The notes below the pieces were generated by a model, which saw nothing but the letters and a program-made list of their open reading frames with translations, was not told where the DNA came from and ran no database searches. 64,000 nt of DNA from Thalassolituus sp006212115 (GTDB taxonomy: Bacteria; Pseudomonadota; Gammaproteobacteria; Pseudomonadales; Oceanobacteraceae), in assembly GCF_040372045.1 (NCBI RefSeq), contig NZ_BAABWH010000001.1; one strand, given 5' to 3'. Of this stretch, positions 37,189 through 46,022 are shown in pieces (the stretch's first letter is position 1; each line of letters starts with the position of its first letter). A program made the position numbers and the translations under genes.

Positions 37189-37371
37189 ATGTTCTCCTTC
37201 CTGAAACGCAACCCGGTAAAGAAACTAGAGAAACAGCACGCCGCGCTACTAGAGCAAGCGATGCAGGCCCAACGAAACGGAGATATCCGGACCTACTCCA
37301 AGCTCTCTACCGATGCAGATGCCGTCTACAAGCAAATTCAAGAAGCTCAAAAGGCCGAGACGAACACCTGA
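37189..37371 (+). CDS. Lacal_2735/DUF6435-type small protein
   Basis: The 60-residue product begins MFSFLKRNPVKKLEKQHAAL at the ATG at 37189, with GAGGTC upstream. It is a highly charged helical protein with the pattern of the Lacal_2735 family (K-L-x-K-x-x-x-x-L-L-E-x-A, then RNGDIRTYSKLSTDADAVYKQI). The function is unknown. Confidence 0.75.
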   Translation: MFSFLKRNPVKKLEKQHAALLEQAMQAQRNGDIRTYSKLSTDADAVYKQIQEAQKAETNT

Positions 37372-37396
37372 CAACGCTTCTACCTACCGTCATCCT

Positions 37397-37420
37397 GATG
37401 GGCCTGTTTTCAGGCCCATC
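37397..37420. repeat. Perfect 10-bp inverted repeat in the gap before the accessory island
   Basis: GATGGGCCTG and CAGGCCCATC flank TTTT. No T-run follows on either strand, so it is not a convincing intrinsic terminator. The rest of the 37372-37692 gap becomes AT-rich and holds the leader of the next gene; I see nothing else in it. Confidence 0.7.
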
Positions 37421-37692
37421 AAAACGTCTAAGCAAGCCCTAAAAACCTCATCCTCATACCCGCCCATTCACACCGATTCGGTCACGTCGTATCGCTAAAG
37501 TATAATCCTGAACTTTCGTGACAAATTGGCTAGACGATGTATCAAACCGTGACACTCTCCTTATCATTACTTCTCTGACAAAAGGAAATCCGTATCATAT
37601 TTATATAGATTTTACTATTCCGGACATAAACTAATTTATTCCGGAAATATTGGCCATATAAAACCGATAATAATAAAAATAAGGGAAAGTTT

Positions 37693-38832
37693 ATGAATTT
37701 AAGAATTATTTCCTCTGCATTTTTGGCCCTGTTTCTTGCCTCTTTATCATGGGCATCGGATATTTCACAAGAAGACAGAGACGCAAAAGAAAAATCGGAT
37801 GCAAGACTCAAAGCAGCAATTATGAGTCAGAATATTCCGCTAGAAAAACGAGTTAAAGCTCTGAAAGAGCTATACCATGACAGAACAGTTAATGGCCGGA
37901 TTCAACGCCACTTCTGCATCTGGGACCCTCTAGGTAAACTTGGTCCTATCGCCTCTACTGTACAAGATCAGACTGTTCGCTCAGTTCACTATGGTTTAGA
38001 TGCAAGCATCGCCATATTCAATAATGAACAAGAACTTATCGAGAACTTCAAAAAAGAAAAAACCTGCGATGCCATTCTTGTCCGGGGCGCGCTCGCGAGA
38101 GAGTTCAACAAATTTGCAGGAACCATCGAGGCCATCGGCGCATTGCCAGAAAGAAAGCATCTTCAGTTACTGATGCAAGTATTCACTAACCCGCGCTTAA
38201 ACCGATATATGACGGATGGTGAGTACACTGTGATGGGGTTCGCCACCATTGGTGGAAACTACGCGTTCATGAGAGATAAAGCTTATAACTCCCTTTCGGC
38301 ACTAGAAGGAAAACAAGTCGCGGTTCAGGCAATCGAATCTCCAATGAAAGCTCTGGTAAACCAATACGGCGGAACACCCATTGAAGGCGGTATGATGCGA
38401 AACGTACTGGCTTACACCGATGAACGCGTTTCCTCCATGATATCCACCGCGATCGCATACTTGGTGATGGGCAGTGGTCAATCTGGCGACTCAACCGGTG
38501 TACTCCGCAACCCTCTTTCACAATCGACGATGCAACTGATTGGTCGCGCTGAGCAATTTCCCGATGAACTCGCTCAGCTGCTTCGAGAGGATTTTTTATT
38601 AAAATTTAATAACTACGCGGGGCGTGTAGATACCGAGATGAATCTGGTGCCTGATGAATTCTGGATCGAAACGCCAGCAGGCGAGATAAAAAAACTAGAA
38701 GATGCAACTCGCGAAGTACGCCTCACAATGCGGGAAAACGGATACTACGACGGCACAATGCTCCGCATTGCTCGTAAGATTCGCTGTCGGTTTAATCCAG
38801 AGAAAGCCGAATGTGTTGATCCTGTTGAGTAA
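37693..38832 (+). CDS. Secreted protein, possible AdeT1/2-like solute-binding protein
   Basis: The 379-residue product has a signal peptide (MNLRIISSAFLALFLASLSWAS), and GGGAAAG lies before the ATG. The mature part reads like a periplasmic binding fold: HFCIWDPLGKLGPIASTVQDQTVRS, then CDAILVRGALAREFN, FATIGGNYAFM and a basic C-terminus with two Cys (RKIRCRFNPEKAEC). This resembles the putative solute-binding AdeT1/2 group from memory, which needs confirming. It stands alone at the edge of the island. Confidence 0.6.
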   Translation: MNLRIISSAFLALFLASLSWASDISQEDRDAKEKSDARLKAAIMSQNIPLEKRVKALKELYHDRTVNGRIQRHFCIWDPLGKLGPIASTVQDQTVRSVHYGLDASIAIFNNEQELIENFKKEKTCDAILVRGALAREFNKFAGTIEAIGALPERKHLQLLMQVFTNPRLNRYMTDGEYTVMGFATIGGNYAFMRDKAYNSLSALEGKQVAVQAIESPMKALVNQYGGTPIEGGMMRNVLAYTDERVSSMISTAIAYLVMGSGQSGDSTGVLRNPLSQSTMQLIGRAEQFPDELAQLLREDFLLKFNNYAGRVDTEMNLVPDEFWIETPAGEIKKLEDATREVRLTMRENGYYDGTMLRIARKIRCRFNPEKAECVDPVE

Positions 38833-38876
38833 GATTACTCTGAGTGAAATCGAATGCGGTCGATGTACTCACAATG

Positions 38877-39329
38877 CTACTGAGTACACACCACGTCACT
38901 AGGTATTGATATTTCTCTAACTGACGATACGCCCATCAAACTCAGGATCAGCAGGCTTACTACCATACATAACATCATAAACGGCCTCACCTTCGCCCGA
39001 AGCCCATACGTGTACTTTGTCGGCCTGAATACCTTCTCACCGGGAAGAGGACTTTGTCCAATACGTAGTATTTGTAATGATCGCTTGCCTTCTATCGCGA
39101 GGACTATTAATCCAGTCACGACAGGAAGGCCAACAAAAACAGAGTAAAGCAACAGCTCAGAACCTGTAAAACTACCGTAATCGTAGCAATGTGCTTGGTC
39201 AGCGTAGTCAGTGAGCCAGGGGGTGAACCAATACTCTATAACTAAGAAAAATGGAATCACCCAAGCAGAATGAACCGCGACAATGCGCAATCTTTCCTTC
39301 TTAGTATACTCCGGTGCATATTCAGACAT
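38877..39329 (-). CDS. Three-helix membrane protein of unknown function
   Basis: The 150-residue product starts at the ATG at 39329, with GAGGG upstream. Three hydrophobic helices are visible: AWVIPFFLVIEYWF, LLLYSVFVGLPVVTGLIVLAI and PFMMLCMVVSLLILSLMGV. Charged loops and the two cysteines HC/VC are at extracytoplasmic-looking positions. No family recognised. Confidence 0.65.
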   Translation of the reverse strand: MSEYAPEYTKKERLRIVAVHSAWVIPFFLVIEYWFTPWLTDYADQAHCYDYGSFTGSELLLYSVFVGLPVVTGLIVLAIEGKRSLQILRIGQSPLPGEKVFRPTKYTYGLRAKVRPFMMLCMVVSLLILSLMGVSSVREISIPSDVVCTQ

Positions 39330-39473
39330 GTGATAGCCCTCTTTCCTTGTTGGCCAAATTAGCTGACTCAAAACAAATCACTAAAAAGCAACTAAAAGGC
39401 TATTAAAGAATAGCCAGCACCTTGCAGAAGCCCAGAGACAGAAGTGGTAAATGTACTGGAGTTAAACGGCCAA

Positions 39474-40676
39474 TCATCTAGGTGCAAAAAATGAAACATT
39501 AAACTGATGGTAGGGGCCTGAACCCGTTGTATCGTCTCCAATAACTGGGATAAAAGCATAGGAGTACTCAACTTTCTTGTTATTGACTCCCACCTTAAGC
39601 ATCGGGGCGACACCTGTTGCCGATACGCTGTCGTATTCCGACTCTGAACCAGAACCGTTCAACAACAGACGATTGCGGAGATTAAAATAACTGATGCCAG
39701 GACCGTACAGTACTCTCCAGTTGGTGAACTCGTGCATAGCCAGCATGCTGATGGAGCCAGAGAATATCTGCTGTCGAAGCTGCATACTACAATATTCGGA
39801 AGTGACAAAGTCACTGGTACAACGAAGTGATTCGACCTTTCTTGTTGACCCGAAGCCAAGCCCAAAGGAAAAATCGGTGTCCCAAAACCAACGCTTATCG
39901 AGCCACTGCCAAGCACTTTCTTTGCGGTAGCCAACTGAGAAGCCAAGTTCACTGAATGAGCCAGTTTCGAAATCATCAATCATGCTATCTTCGATCTGTG
40001 CTCTATTGGCAAACAAACCAAATACAAATGCTTTTTCTGGCTGATCTTCCTTCAGCACGGCTTCCTTTCTAAATTTTGATTGCTTCTTATCGAAGTACTC
40101 AAAAACAGTTCGGAATCTGGTCTCTCCTACAGGCTCCCCATCACGATTCCAAGGGCAGAACTTTAACTTACTCAGCCTCTGGTACTGATCTTTCACTACA
40201 AGATTACTAATCTTACCGTTTATGATTTCAATGCTCTCAGGGCTACCACTCTCATCTATCTGATACTCAAATTGTATATCGTCTCTATAGGCGTAATCAG
40301 TGATATACTTCTTAACACCTTCCGGATACTCACATAACGTTTTCGCCTCTATATGCCTAGAACCAGGCTTTATGTGAATCTCTTTCTTATACAAAATCGA
40401 ATTTCGATACTTAACTGCCACATCGTAATGCCCAAGAGGCAATTCTATTGGGCCCGAGTCATCCAGGAACTCTCGATCACCAATCTGTAAGCTGAGCCCG
40501 GTAAGCGGAAGCCTAGAAAATGTCGCTTCAGCAATACCAGACACTGCTTTTGGATTATTCAACTCCGTTCCATACTGCAGACGGATTTTCTCACCACTCG
40601 GTAAAGAGTCGGCATCAGTACCGTAAGACATACAGGAGAGGAGAAGACTAAAGAATGCGAGAAATGCATTTTTCAC
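39474..40676 (-). CDS. Secreted TonB-C-terminal-like protein with a barrel-like C-terminus
   Basis: About 400 residues from a GTG at 40676, chosen because AAGGAC lies six bases upstream and a signal peptide follows at once (KNAFLAFFSLLLSCMSYG). The frame is open further upstream without such features. Residues ~110-210 (YPEGVKKYITDYAYRDDIQFEYQIDESGSPESIEI to RLSKLKFCPWNRDGEPVGETRFRTVFEYF) resemble a TonB C-terminal/energy-transducer fold. The C-terminal half has alternating hydrophobic strands and ends in ...FNVSFFAPR with a penultimate-strand pattern of an outer-membrane protein. Function unknown. Confidence 0.6.
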   Translation of the reverse strand: MKNAFLAFFSLLLSCMSYGTDADSLPSGEKIRLQYGTELNNPKAVSGIAEATFSRLPLTGLSLQIGDREFLDDSGPIELPLGHYDVAVKYRNSILYKKEIHIKPGSRHIEAKTLCEYPEGVKKYITDYAYRDDIQFEYQIDESGSPESIEIINGKISNLVVKDQYQRLSKLKFCPWNRDGEPVGETRFRTVFEYFDKKQSKFRKEAVLKEDQPEKAFVFGLFANRAQIEDSMIDDFETGSFSELGFSVGYRKESAWQWLDKRWFWDTDFSFGLGFGSTRKVESLRCTSDFVTSEYCSMQLRQQIFSGSISMLAMHEFTNWRVLYGPGISYFNLRNRLLLNGSGSESEYDSVSATGVAPMLKVGVNNKKVEYSYAFIPVIGDDTTGSGPYHQFNVSFFAPR

Positions 40677-40931
40677 GATAACGTCCTTGATTAGAAAACT
40701 AAAACTATACATTTTCGAATAGCGTGAGGCCAATCCAAGTACGACCTTGCCTCTCTCTAATCCAAGCACATGCATCATGGGAGGACGCTGGCTTTGACTT
40801 CGTTTAATCTTGGGTAGTAGAGGATTACCACGCAGATCAATTTTCGAGCAACTAGCCAAAAAGTTGGCAAGGTACAAAAACTAATACCAATGTTAGTACT
40901 AGATATTCTATTGGTATCGCACCCAACTAGT

Positions 40932-41357
40932 TCAACGACGCCTCAATGCTTTTGGCAATTTGGGACTGCCTTCAGAGAATACGATCTTTCCTTTAGGGTT
41001 CTGAACAAAAAGAAGAATATAGAGCATTAGCGTGATAGACGGTGCGGTAAACACGGCCCCAACGCCTAAAGTGATCAATATAGGTATAACACCGAATATA
41101 GATCCCCAGAACTTCAAATCGAAGTTTACGGTACCGTAGCGTATCCAGTGATACGATATAAGTGAGTAGAATGTCCACGAGACCATACATAGAAAGGAGA
41201 ATACAATGGAACCCGTCACTGTATCCGGAACCCGAAATCTAGTTATATACTCACTATTCAAATCAGAAATGGAAGACCATAGAAAACCTACCGATAAGAT
41301 TACACCTCCCAGTGATCCTACCGTACATATGATAAAAACGATCCCTCTAACAACCAT
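40932..41357 (-). CDS. Four-helix membrane protein, intact copy of a duplicated gene
   Basis: The 141-residue product has an excellent AGGAGG eight bases before the ATG at 41357. Four hydrophobic segments are visible (IVFIICTVGSLGGVILSVGFLW; SIVFSFLCMVSWTFYSLISY; IFGVIPILITLGVGAVF; TLMLYILLFV). A basic tail ends PKALRRR. A diverged copy lies at 45133-45477. Function unknown. Confidence 0.7.
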   Translation of the reverse strand: MVVRGIVFIICTVGSLGGVILSVGFLWSSISDLNSEYITRFRVPDTVTGSIVFSFLCMVSWTFYSLISYHWIRYGTVNFDLKFWGSIFGVIPILITLGVGAVFTAPSITLMLYILLFVQNPKGKIVFSEGSPKLPKALRRR

Positions 41358-41655
41358 AAGAGCCTCCTACCGCTAGATAAAACTAGCTTGATCATCATCC
41401 CACTGAGAATTGTAACTCGACATGGAGGAATAACCATACTAATGACCAAAAGGAAGCATCGATAGCATTGCTCACTGCAAGTTACACCTTTACTGAAGTA
41501 ACTTCCGACCATACCAATATCATCCAACAACTCTGAAACAATCACCCACTTTGATTACCGACTTCCAACGGAAAATCAGCTTCAATTGAACTAGCAACCC
41601 AATCGATAACGATGACTACTCGACTAGGGAATTTTCAGTCTAAAAAGTCGGTATT

Positions 41656-41817
41656 CTGAGTGGACATCCACGTTAGTTGTCGTCAACTTAACTGTCCGAG
41701 TGCGAGCGAAGCAAGCGCTGTGATTGATTTCTCACTTCGAAAAATCCGATAAGTTCTGATTAAACCCAGTATTTCAGACACGAGAAATCCCAGCAGGTGC
41801 TGGTTGTGAAATACTGG
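41656..41817. repeat. REP-like hairpin and double hairpin downstream of the transposase
   Basis: GTGGA-CA-TCCAC followed by GTTAGTT sits at about 41660-41676 and recurs identically near 44705-44721. Closer to the transposase stop is a nested structure. CCAGTATTTCA (41766-41776) pairs with TGAAATACTGG (41807-41817) and encloses CCAGCA-GG-TGCTGG (41790-41803). Such imperfect hairpins are what Y1 transposases recognise. The 41358-41655 part is the noncoding half of the segmental duplication copied at 45478-45768. Confidence 0.65.
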
Positions 41818-41838
41818 TTAGTTTTCGTGGGATGGTAG

Positions 41839-42834
41839 CTAGCCGAAAGCAGCTCTACACCGACTGAGTCCAGGTGGTCTCTGATAACTCAGCGTTTCAC
41901 AGGCACTGCGTAGGCACTGCTCATTGCCTGCAAATGTCGAAAAACACTGCTCGAAGTTTGATGTCATCTCCACCCACTGCGTATCATCTACTCCAAGCCT
42001 CGTGAGAATATCCTCAGCGTTACGAGAAATCGCTCCGCACTTGTCGTCTCTGAGAACCCGCCCTGTCCAGTCAACCAGTTCCAGATAATCCGTCAGACGC
42101 ATCTGAATCCCCTTCGGCAAATTCTCACGAGGATTCCCTACAAAAGGATGCAGCTCCTTCACCTGTTGGTTTGGATGATTGGCCCGCGTCGCTCTCTTAG
42201 CCTTTTCTGCCCGTTTCTTGATGGACGTATGCTCCGATTGCTCAGGCGTGTCTGCCATTTGAGCGCGCACAGGGTTCAGATCAACGTATGCCATACAGGC
42301 TGCAAGAGCGGCTTCATCGAGTAACGCCTGCGACTTGAAACGCCCTTCCCAGAATCGGCCGGTGCATTTATCTTCCCTGTTCGCCTCACGCGCAATCGCC
42401 TCGTTCAGAATACGCATAAACCAACTAATGTCGCATAACCGTGCGCGCCACTCCTCTATGATCATCTGCAAGCGTGCACGCTGAGAAGAATCCAGCGCCT
42501 CTCCTTTCAGGAACTTCTGCGAAAATAGATTTCCCTTAAACAGTGAATGCCATCGCTCTACAACTTCTATATCAGACCACTGATCTGCTTGCTGCTTATC
42601 GATATAAAGCACCACGTGATAGTGATTACTCATGATCGCGTATGCGGCAATTTCAATAGCAAAGGTTTGAGGCAAAGCCAGCAATTTGTCTTCTAGCCAG
42701 CCACGACGGTGCTCATAGCACTCGCCCGTCGATTTATCCGTGCCACATAGAAAGGCCCGGCGAACACAACGTGAAACACAATGATAATAAGGAGTCGCGT
42801 CTAGCGATATCTGATGTTTTCTTGGCTTTGGCAT
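41839..42834 (-). CDS. RAYT-type (REP-associated tyrosine) Y1 transposase
   Basis: The 331-residue protein begins MPKPRKHQISLDATPYYHCVSRCVRRAFLCG, the standard start of this family. It carries the metal-binding His-x-His as HYH at 71-73 in IMSNHYHVVLYID, GRFWEGRFKSQALLDE and the conserved YVDLNPVRAQM (Y183). A basic linker and a C-terminal extension complete it. RAYTs process single-stranded hairpin DNA and are linked to REP sequences, usually as single-copy genes. Here REP-like elements and truncated copies of the gene crowd both sides. The frame appears intact. Confidence 0.9.
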   Translation of the reverse strand: MPKPRKHQISLDATPYYHCVSRCVRRAFLCGTDKSTGECYEHRRGWLEDKLLALPQTFAIEIAAYAIMSNHYHVVLYIDKQQADQWSDIEVVERWHSLFKGNLFSQKFLKGEALDSSQRARLQMIIEEWRARLCDISWFMRILNEAIAREANREDKCTGRFWEGRFKSQALLDEAALAACMAYVDLNPVRAQMADTPEQSEHTSIKKRAEKAKRATRANHPNQQVKELHPFVGNPRENLPKGIQMRLTDYLELVDWTGRVLRDDKCGAISRNAEDILTRLGVDDTQWVEMTSNFEQCFSTFAGNEQCLRSACETLSYQRPPGLSRCRAAFG

Positions 42835-42909
42835 AGTGTTGATCCTTCAACAAAGATTAACTAAGCGTATCAAGGCCTAACTTTTGATCAATCGGAAGAA
42901 AGTACTACT

Positions 42910-43020
42910 GTGGGTGTCCTATTAGTATCCCTATTAGTATCCTTTAGTATCCAGGTGTCCTATTAGTATCCATGGGAGTATCCATGGGTGTCCTATTAGT
43001 AATCGTCCTATTAGTAATCG
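42910..43020. repeat. REP-like cluster between transposase and FG-GAP lipoprotein genes
   Basis: Five TATTAGTA motifs (from 42920, 42932, 42961, 42994 and 43009), several with GGGTGTCC in front, fill the gap upstream of the transposase. The preceding ~80 bases (42835-42909) are the transposase leader, repeated at the other copies. The last unit contains the stop codon of the neighbouring gene. Confidence 0.8.
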
Positions 43021-44192
43021 GATTTCTGAAACGTTCCGCCTCCATCGTTGTACCAGACAAGATCCCGCGCTGCATCATCAACGACAATATCAACGTGACC
43101 GTCCTCATTGACATCCCACAACCTTATCCAGTCGAACCAACTTTCTGAAGTACTACTTCCAGCCGCCAGATTCTGCGCAGTGATATCCAAAAACTCTCTA
43201 TTGCCTGAGTTCTCAATGATTTGTATGTAGTAGCCTTGATAGGCCTCCAACGAGCCCACTCCGTCGCCAGTGCGGTTCAATACAACATCCTTATCTCCGT
43301 CGCGATCGATATCAGAAACATCGATATCAATTACAGTTCCATTATTGGCCACTGCAGGTAACTCTGTAGACTTTGAGACACTGTAAAAACCAGTTCTATC
43401 TCCCCACAGCACTTTAGAAGAAAATCCATCTGGTTCCTGTCCAGCCACCAGGAGATCTACATAACCATCGCTATCAACATCCACAAGTTCCGCTGTATAT
43501 AATGGAGACTCATTCACCCCCTCCAATCTTGATGTATCTTTCGTAAAATTGCCTAAGCCATCATTGAGTAAGAAAAATGATTCTGCGGTATCTGCCACGA
43601 AAATATCGATATCCCCATCGGCATCAATATCAGCTGAAGCGCCCCCATGCTGAAAACCGACATAACCTTCCAAGCCACTCCCCAGAATGAAGCCACTTCC
43701 TGTCGAAAGCATCACATAGGGTGCCTCACCTGGAAATGGGGGCTGATCATAACCATGGCCAATAACAAAGGCATCCATAATGCCGTCACTGTTGAAATCG
43801 CCAGTCAATGATTTTCTTGGATGCACTAACCCGGGAGGTGAGCCATTAAAAAAATTCGCATCCAGAGTAAAGTTACCAGAACCATCATTCAGATATAACT
43901 CTGCGGGCGTTTCATTCTCACTACCATCTCCTGATGATATAAAGACATCAATATCCCCATCCCTATCATAATCAGCATAACTGACAGCATGAGCGAACGT
44001 CCCGGGGTGTATGGTTCTAATTGCTTGTCGATCAACATACAGCACCGTTGATTGCAACGTATGTGAACTACCATTATCCACACTGAAATTTGGAGAGATA
44101 TCTAAATCAACATCGCTGTTATCACTCGTCGAGCCGCCACCGCAACCTGATACAGATACAACTGAAGCTACAACTAACATCAACTTATTCAT
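43011..44192 (-). CDS. FG-GAP/VCBS-repeat lipoprotein
   Basis: The 393-residue product has a lipoprotein signal with Cys17 (VVSVSGC) and a Gly/Ser linker. At least six calcium-type repeats of the form D-x-D-x-D-G-D-x-D follow: YDRDGDIDVFI, FNSDGIMDAFV, IDADGDIDIFV, VDSDGYVDLLV, IDRDGDKDVVL, VNEDGHVDIVV. This predicts a seven-bladed propeller at the cell surface or periplasm. AGGAAGG precedes the ATG. The last codons (GAT TAC TAA) lie in the REP-like repeat, so the C-terminus has probably been set by repeat insertion. Confidence 0.82.
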   Translation of the reverse strand: MNKLMLVVASVVSVSGCGGGSTSDNSDVDLDISPNFSVDNGSSHTLQSTVLYVDRQAIRTIHPGTFAHAVSYADYDRDGDIDVFISSGDGSENETPAELYLNDGSGNFTLDANFFNGSPPGLVHPRKSLTGDFNSDGIMDAFVIGHGYDQPPFPGEAPYVMLSTGSGFILGSGLEGYVGFQHGGASADIDADGDIDIFVADTAESFFLLNDGLGNFTKDTSRLEGVNESPLYTAELVDVDSDGYVDLLVAGQEPDGFSSKVLWGDRTGFYSVSKSTELPAVANNGTVIDIDVSDIDRDGDKDVVLNRTGDGVGSLEAYQGYYIQIIENSGNREFLDITAQNLAAGSSTSESWFDWIRLWDVNEDGHVDIVVDDAARDLVWYNDGGGTFQKSDY

Positions 44193-44530
44193 TCTCGGCC
44201 TTCCTGGTTTCAGTATGGGACCGCCCCTCCAAGATAAAGGACAGACATAGTTTCAGGCTCGCATTTCGAGTAAACCATCATACTCACAGAAGCTACTTAA
44301 GGTGTCTTAGTACGATCGAATACGACTCTACGATACAGGTTGATCATTTCCGATGAACTCTAGTTCGAGCTTTACGAATAGCAGTGCAGTGGCAATGAAA
44401 GACCTAGTGTCATACTAGGGGCTACAACCTCGTAGGGCAACCTCTGCTGATATTCACCTGATAAGCAGAATGTGAAAGGCTATACCATGGACAGGAACGA
44501 CAAGCCCATGTTGCCCACCGGGAAGTCATT

Positions 44531-44617
44531 CCAAAAAGAATGCTGAACATACCGCGAGACACTGTGGTAGTACAGGGTAGCAGCCAGCGATACCTGATGC
44601 TTTCTTGGCTTAGGCAT
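44531..44617 (-). pseudogene. 5' fragment of a RAYT transposase gene (relic 1)
   Basis: From the ATG at 44617 the translation runs MPKPRKHQVSLAATLYYHSV and then loses similarity after about 28 codons; the frame continues to a stop without homology. It is the most diverged of the three relics. Confidence 0.75.
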
Positions 44618-44726
44618 GGTGTGGATCCTTCAACGAATGCACCAATCCGGTTGAAAAACAACGGAAGGGTAGAGACGGCGCATCACCGTTATTGATATTC
44701 TGAGTGGACATCCACGTTAGTTATCT

Positions 44727-44840
44727 CTCGCCCGTCGATTTATCCGTACCACATAGAAAGGCCCGGCGAACACAACGCGAAACACAATGATAATAAGGAG
44801 TCGCGTCTAGCGATATCTGATGTTTTCTTGGCTTTGGCAT
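44727..44840 (-). pseudogene. 5' fragment of a RAYT transposase gene (relic 2)
   Basis: Nearly identical to the first ~38 codons of the intact gene (42721-42834), then joined directly to a REP-like hairpin ending GTTAGTTAT. The upstream leader and GGGTGTCC element are also retained. This looks like an internal deletion of a RAYT unit that kept both ends. Confidence 0.85.
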
Positions 44841-44925
44841 AGTGTTGATCCTTCAACAAAGACCACCAAAGCGTATCAGAGCCTAAATTTTGATCAATCG
44901 GAAGAAAATACTACGGTGGGTGTCC

Positions 44926-45138
44926 TATTAGTACCCCGTCCTATTAGTACCCCGATCAGGCGAAGGTACTAACGTGGGTGTCCTATTAGTATTACTATTA
45001 GTAGGCTATTAGTAGGTGTCCTATTAGTAAGAGTGGCTTAGGCATGGCGTTGATCCTTCAACGAATGAATCGCCAGCCTAGCATAGGTCAATTTTCGGAC
45101 AATCAGGCGAAGGTACTAACGTGGGTGTCCTATTAGTA
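44926..45138. repeat. REP-like cluster beside the duplicated segment
   Basis: Seven exact TATTAGTA motifs (from 44926, 44942, 44984, 44996, 45007, 45022 and 45131). Two 25-bp complete elements occur at 44967-44991 and 45114-45138, running TACTAA, GTGGGTGTCC, TTAGTA. Both are preceded by ATCAGGCGAAGG. Between them is a short piece of transposase leader (45040-45070). Confidence 0.85.
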
Positions 45139-45477
45139 TTCGAGCATTAGTATGATAGACGGTGCGGTATACACGGCCCCTGCGCCTAAAGTGATCAATA
45201 TAGGTATAACACCGAATATAAATCCCCAGAACTTCAAATCGAAGTTTACGGTTCCGTAGCGTATCCAGTGATACGATATAAGAGAGTAGAATGTCCACGC
45301 GACGCAACATAAGAATGAAAATATAAAATAACCTATTGATTTATTTGTAACTCCAAATCTAGTTAAATTTTCATTATTAATATCGGAAATGGAAAACCAT
45401 AGAAATCCTACCGATAAAATTATACCCGCCAGTGATCCTAACGTGCATATGATAAAAACGATCCCTCTAACTACCGT
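45133..45477 (-). pseudogene. Second copy of the four-helix membrane-protein gene, start lost and C-terminus replaced
   Basis: The AGGAGG ribosome site is kept, but the ATG of the intact copy is ACG (45475-45477). The frame is then open for 114 codons and closely matches residues 2-112 of the 141-aa protein. It ends ...LMLEY because the REP-like element supplies TAC TAA, removing about 29 C-terminal residues. The copy is part of a segmental duplication, 45142-45768 versus 41024-41646, on the same strand. The open frame suggests recent loss or use of a non-canonical start. Confidence 0.75.
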
Positions 45478-46022
45478 AATAACCTCCTACCGCTAGATAA
45501 AACTAGCTTGATCATCACCCCACTGAGAATTGTAACTCGACATGTAGGAATAACCATACTAATGACTAAAAGGAAGCATCAATAGCATTGCTCACTGAAA
45601 GTTACACCTTTACTGAAGTAACTTCCAATCATACCAATATAATCCAACAACTCTGAAGAAATCATCCACTTTGATTAACGACTCCCAACGGAAAAGCAGC
45701 TTCAATTGAACTAGCAATCCAATCGATAACGATGACTACTCGAGCGGGAAATTTTCAGTCTAAAAAGTCAAGACTTCTTCCCTTACTGTGACTGCCGTAG
45801 TAATTCTCGAAACTCACTATTCAGGATCTAACAATCAGAGCATAGCTCAGATCAACGCCTGAAAAATCAGATGATTCGACATCGAAATGGCCTGTCTGAA
45901 GCAAGTTAGCAATTAGTCTTATTCAGGTGTTCAATAATCGTCGTGATGGTATATTACGCGCTGAAATAAGTAGCATAAACGACTGACTTTATTAAATTTT
46001 TCGAGACGGGGATTTCAAGCGG

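Larger units (their letters stand above)
44193..46022. other. 1.8-kb noncoding, relic-rich gap
   Basis: From left to right it holds about 340 bases with nothing recognised, then a transposase 5' relic (44531-44617). Next is a REP-like hairpin with a second relic (44700-44840) and its leader, followed by a REP-like cluster (44926-45138). The 45142-45768 segmental duplicate comes next, and finally the leader of the membrane-protein gene at 46023. The repeats are described separately. Confidence 0.7.

Noticed and set aside
37397..37420. Perfect inverted repeat as a terminator
   Set aside because: No T-run follows on either strand, so it is recorded as an inverted repeat only.
42910..45138. Clusters of short repeats resembling a CRISPR array
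   Set aside because: Spacing is irregular (about 8 to 40 bases), the repeat core is only 8-25 bp, there are no unique spacers of uniform length and no cas genes. REP-like elements linked to the RAYT gene explain them.
44926..45138. TAAC/GTTA motifs suggesting integron attC sites
   Set aside because: The R'' and R' box spacing of attC is missing and no integrase gene is present.
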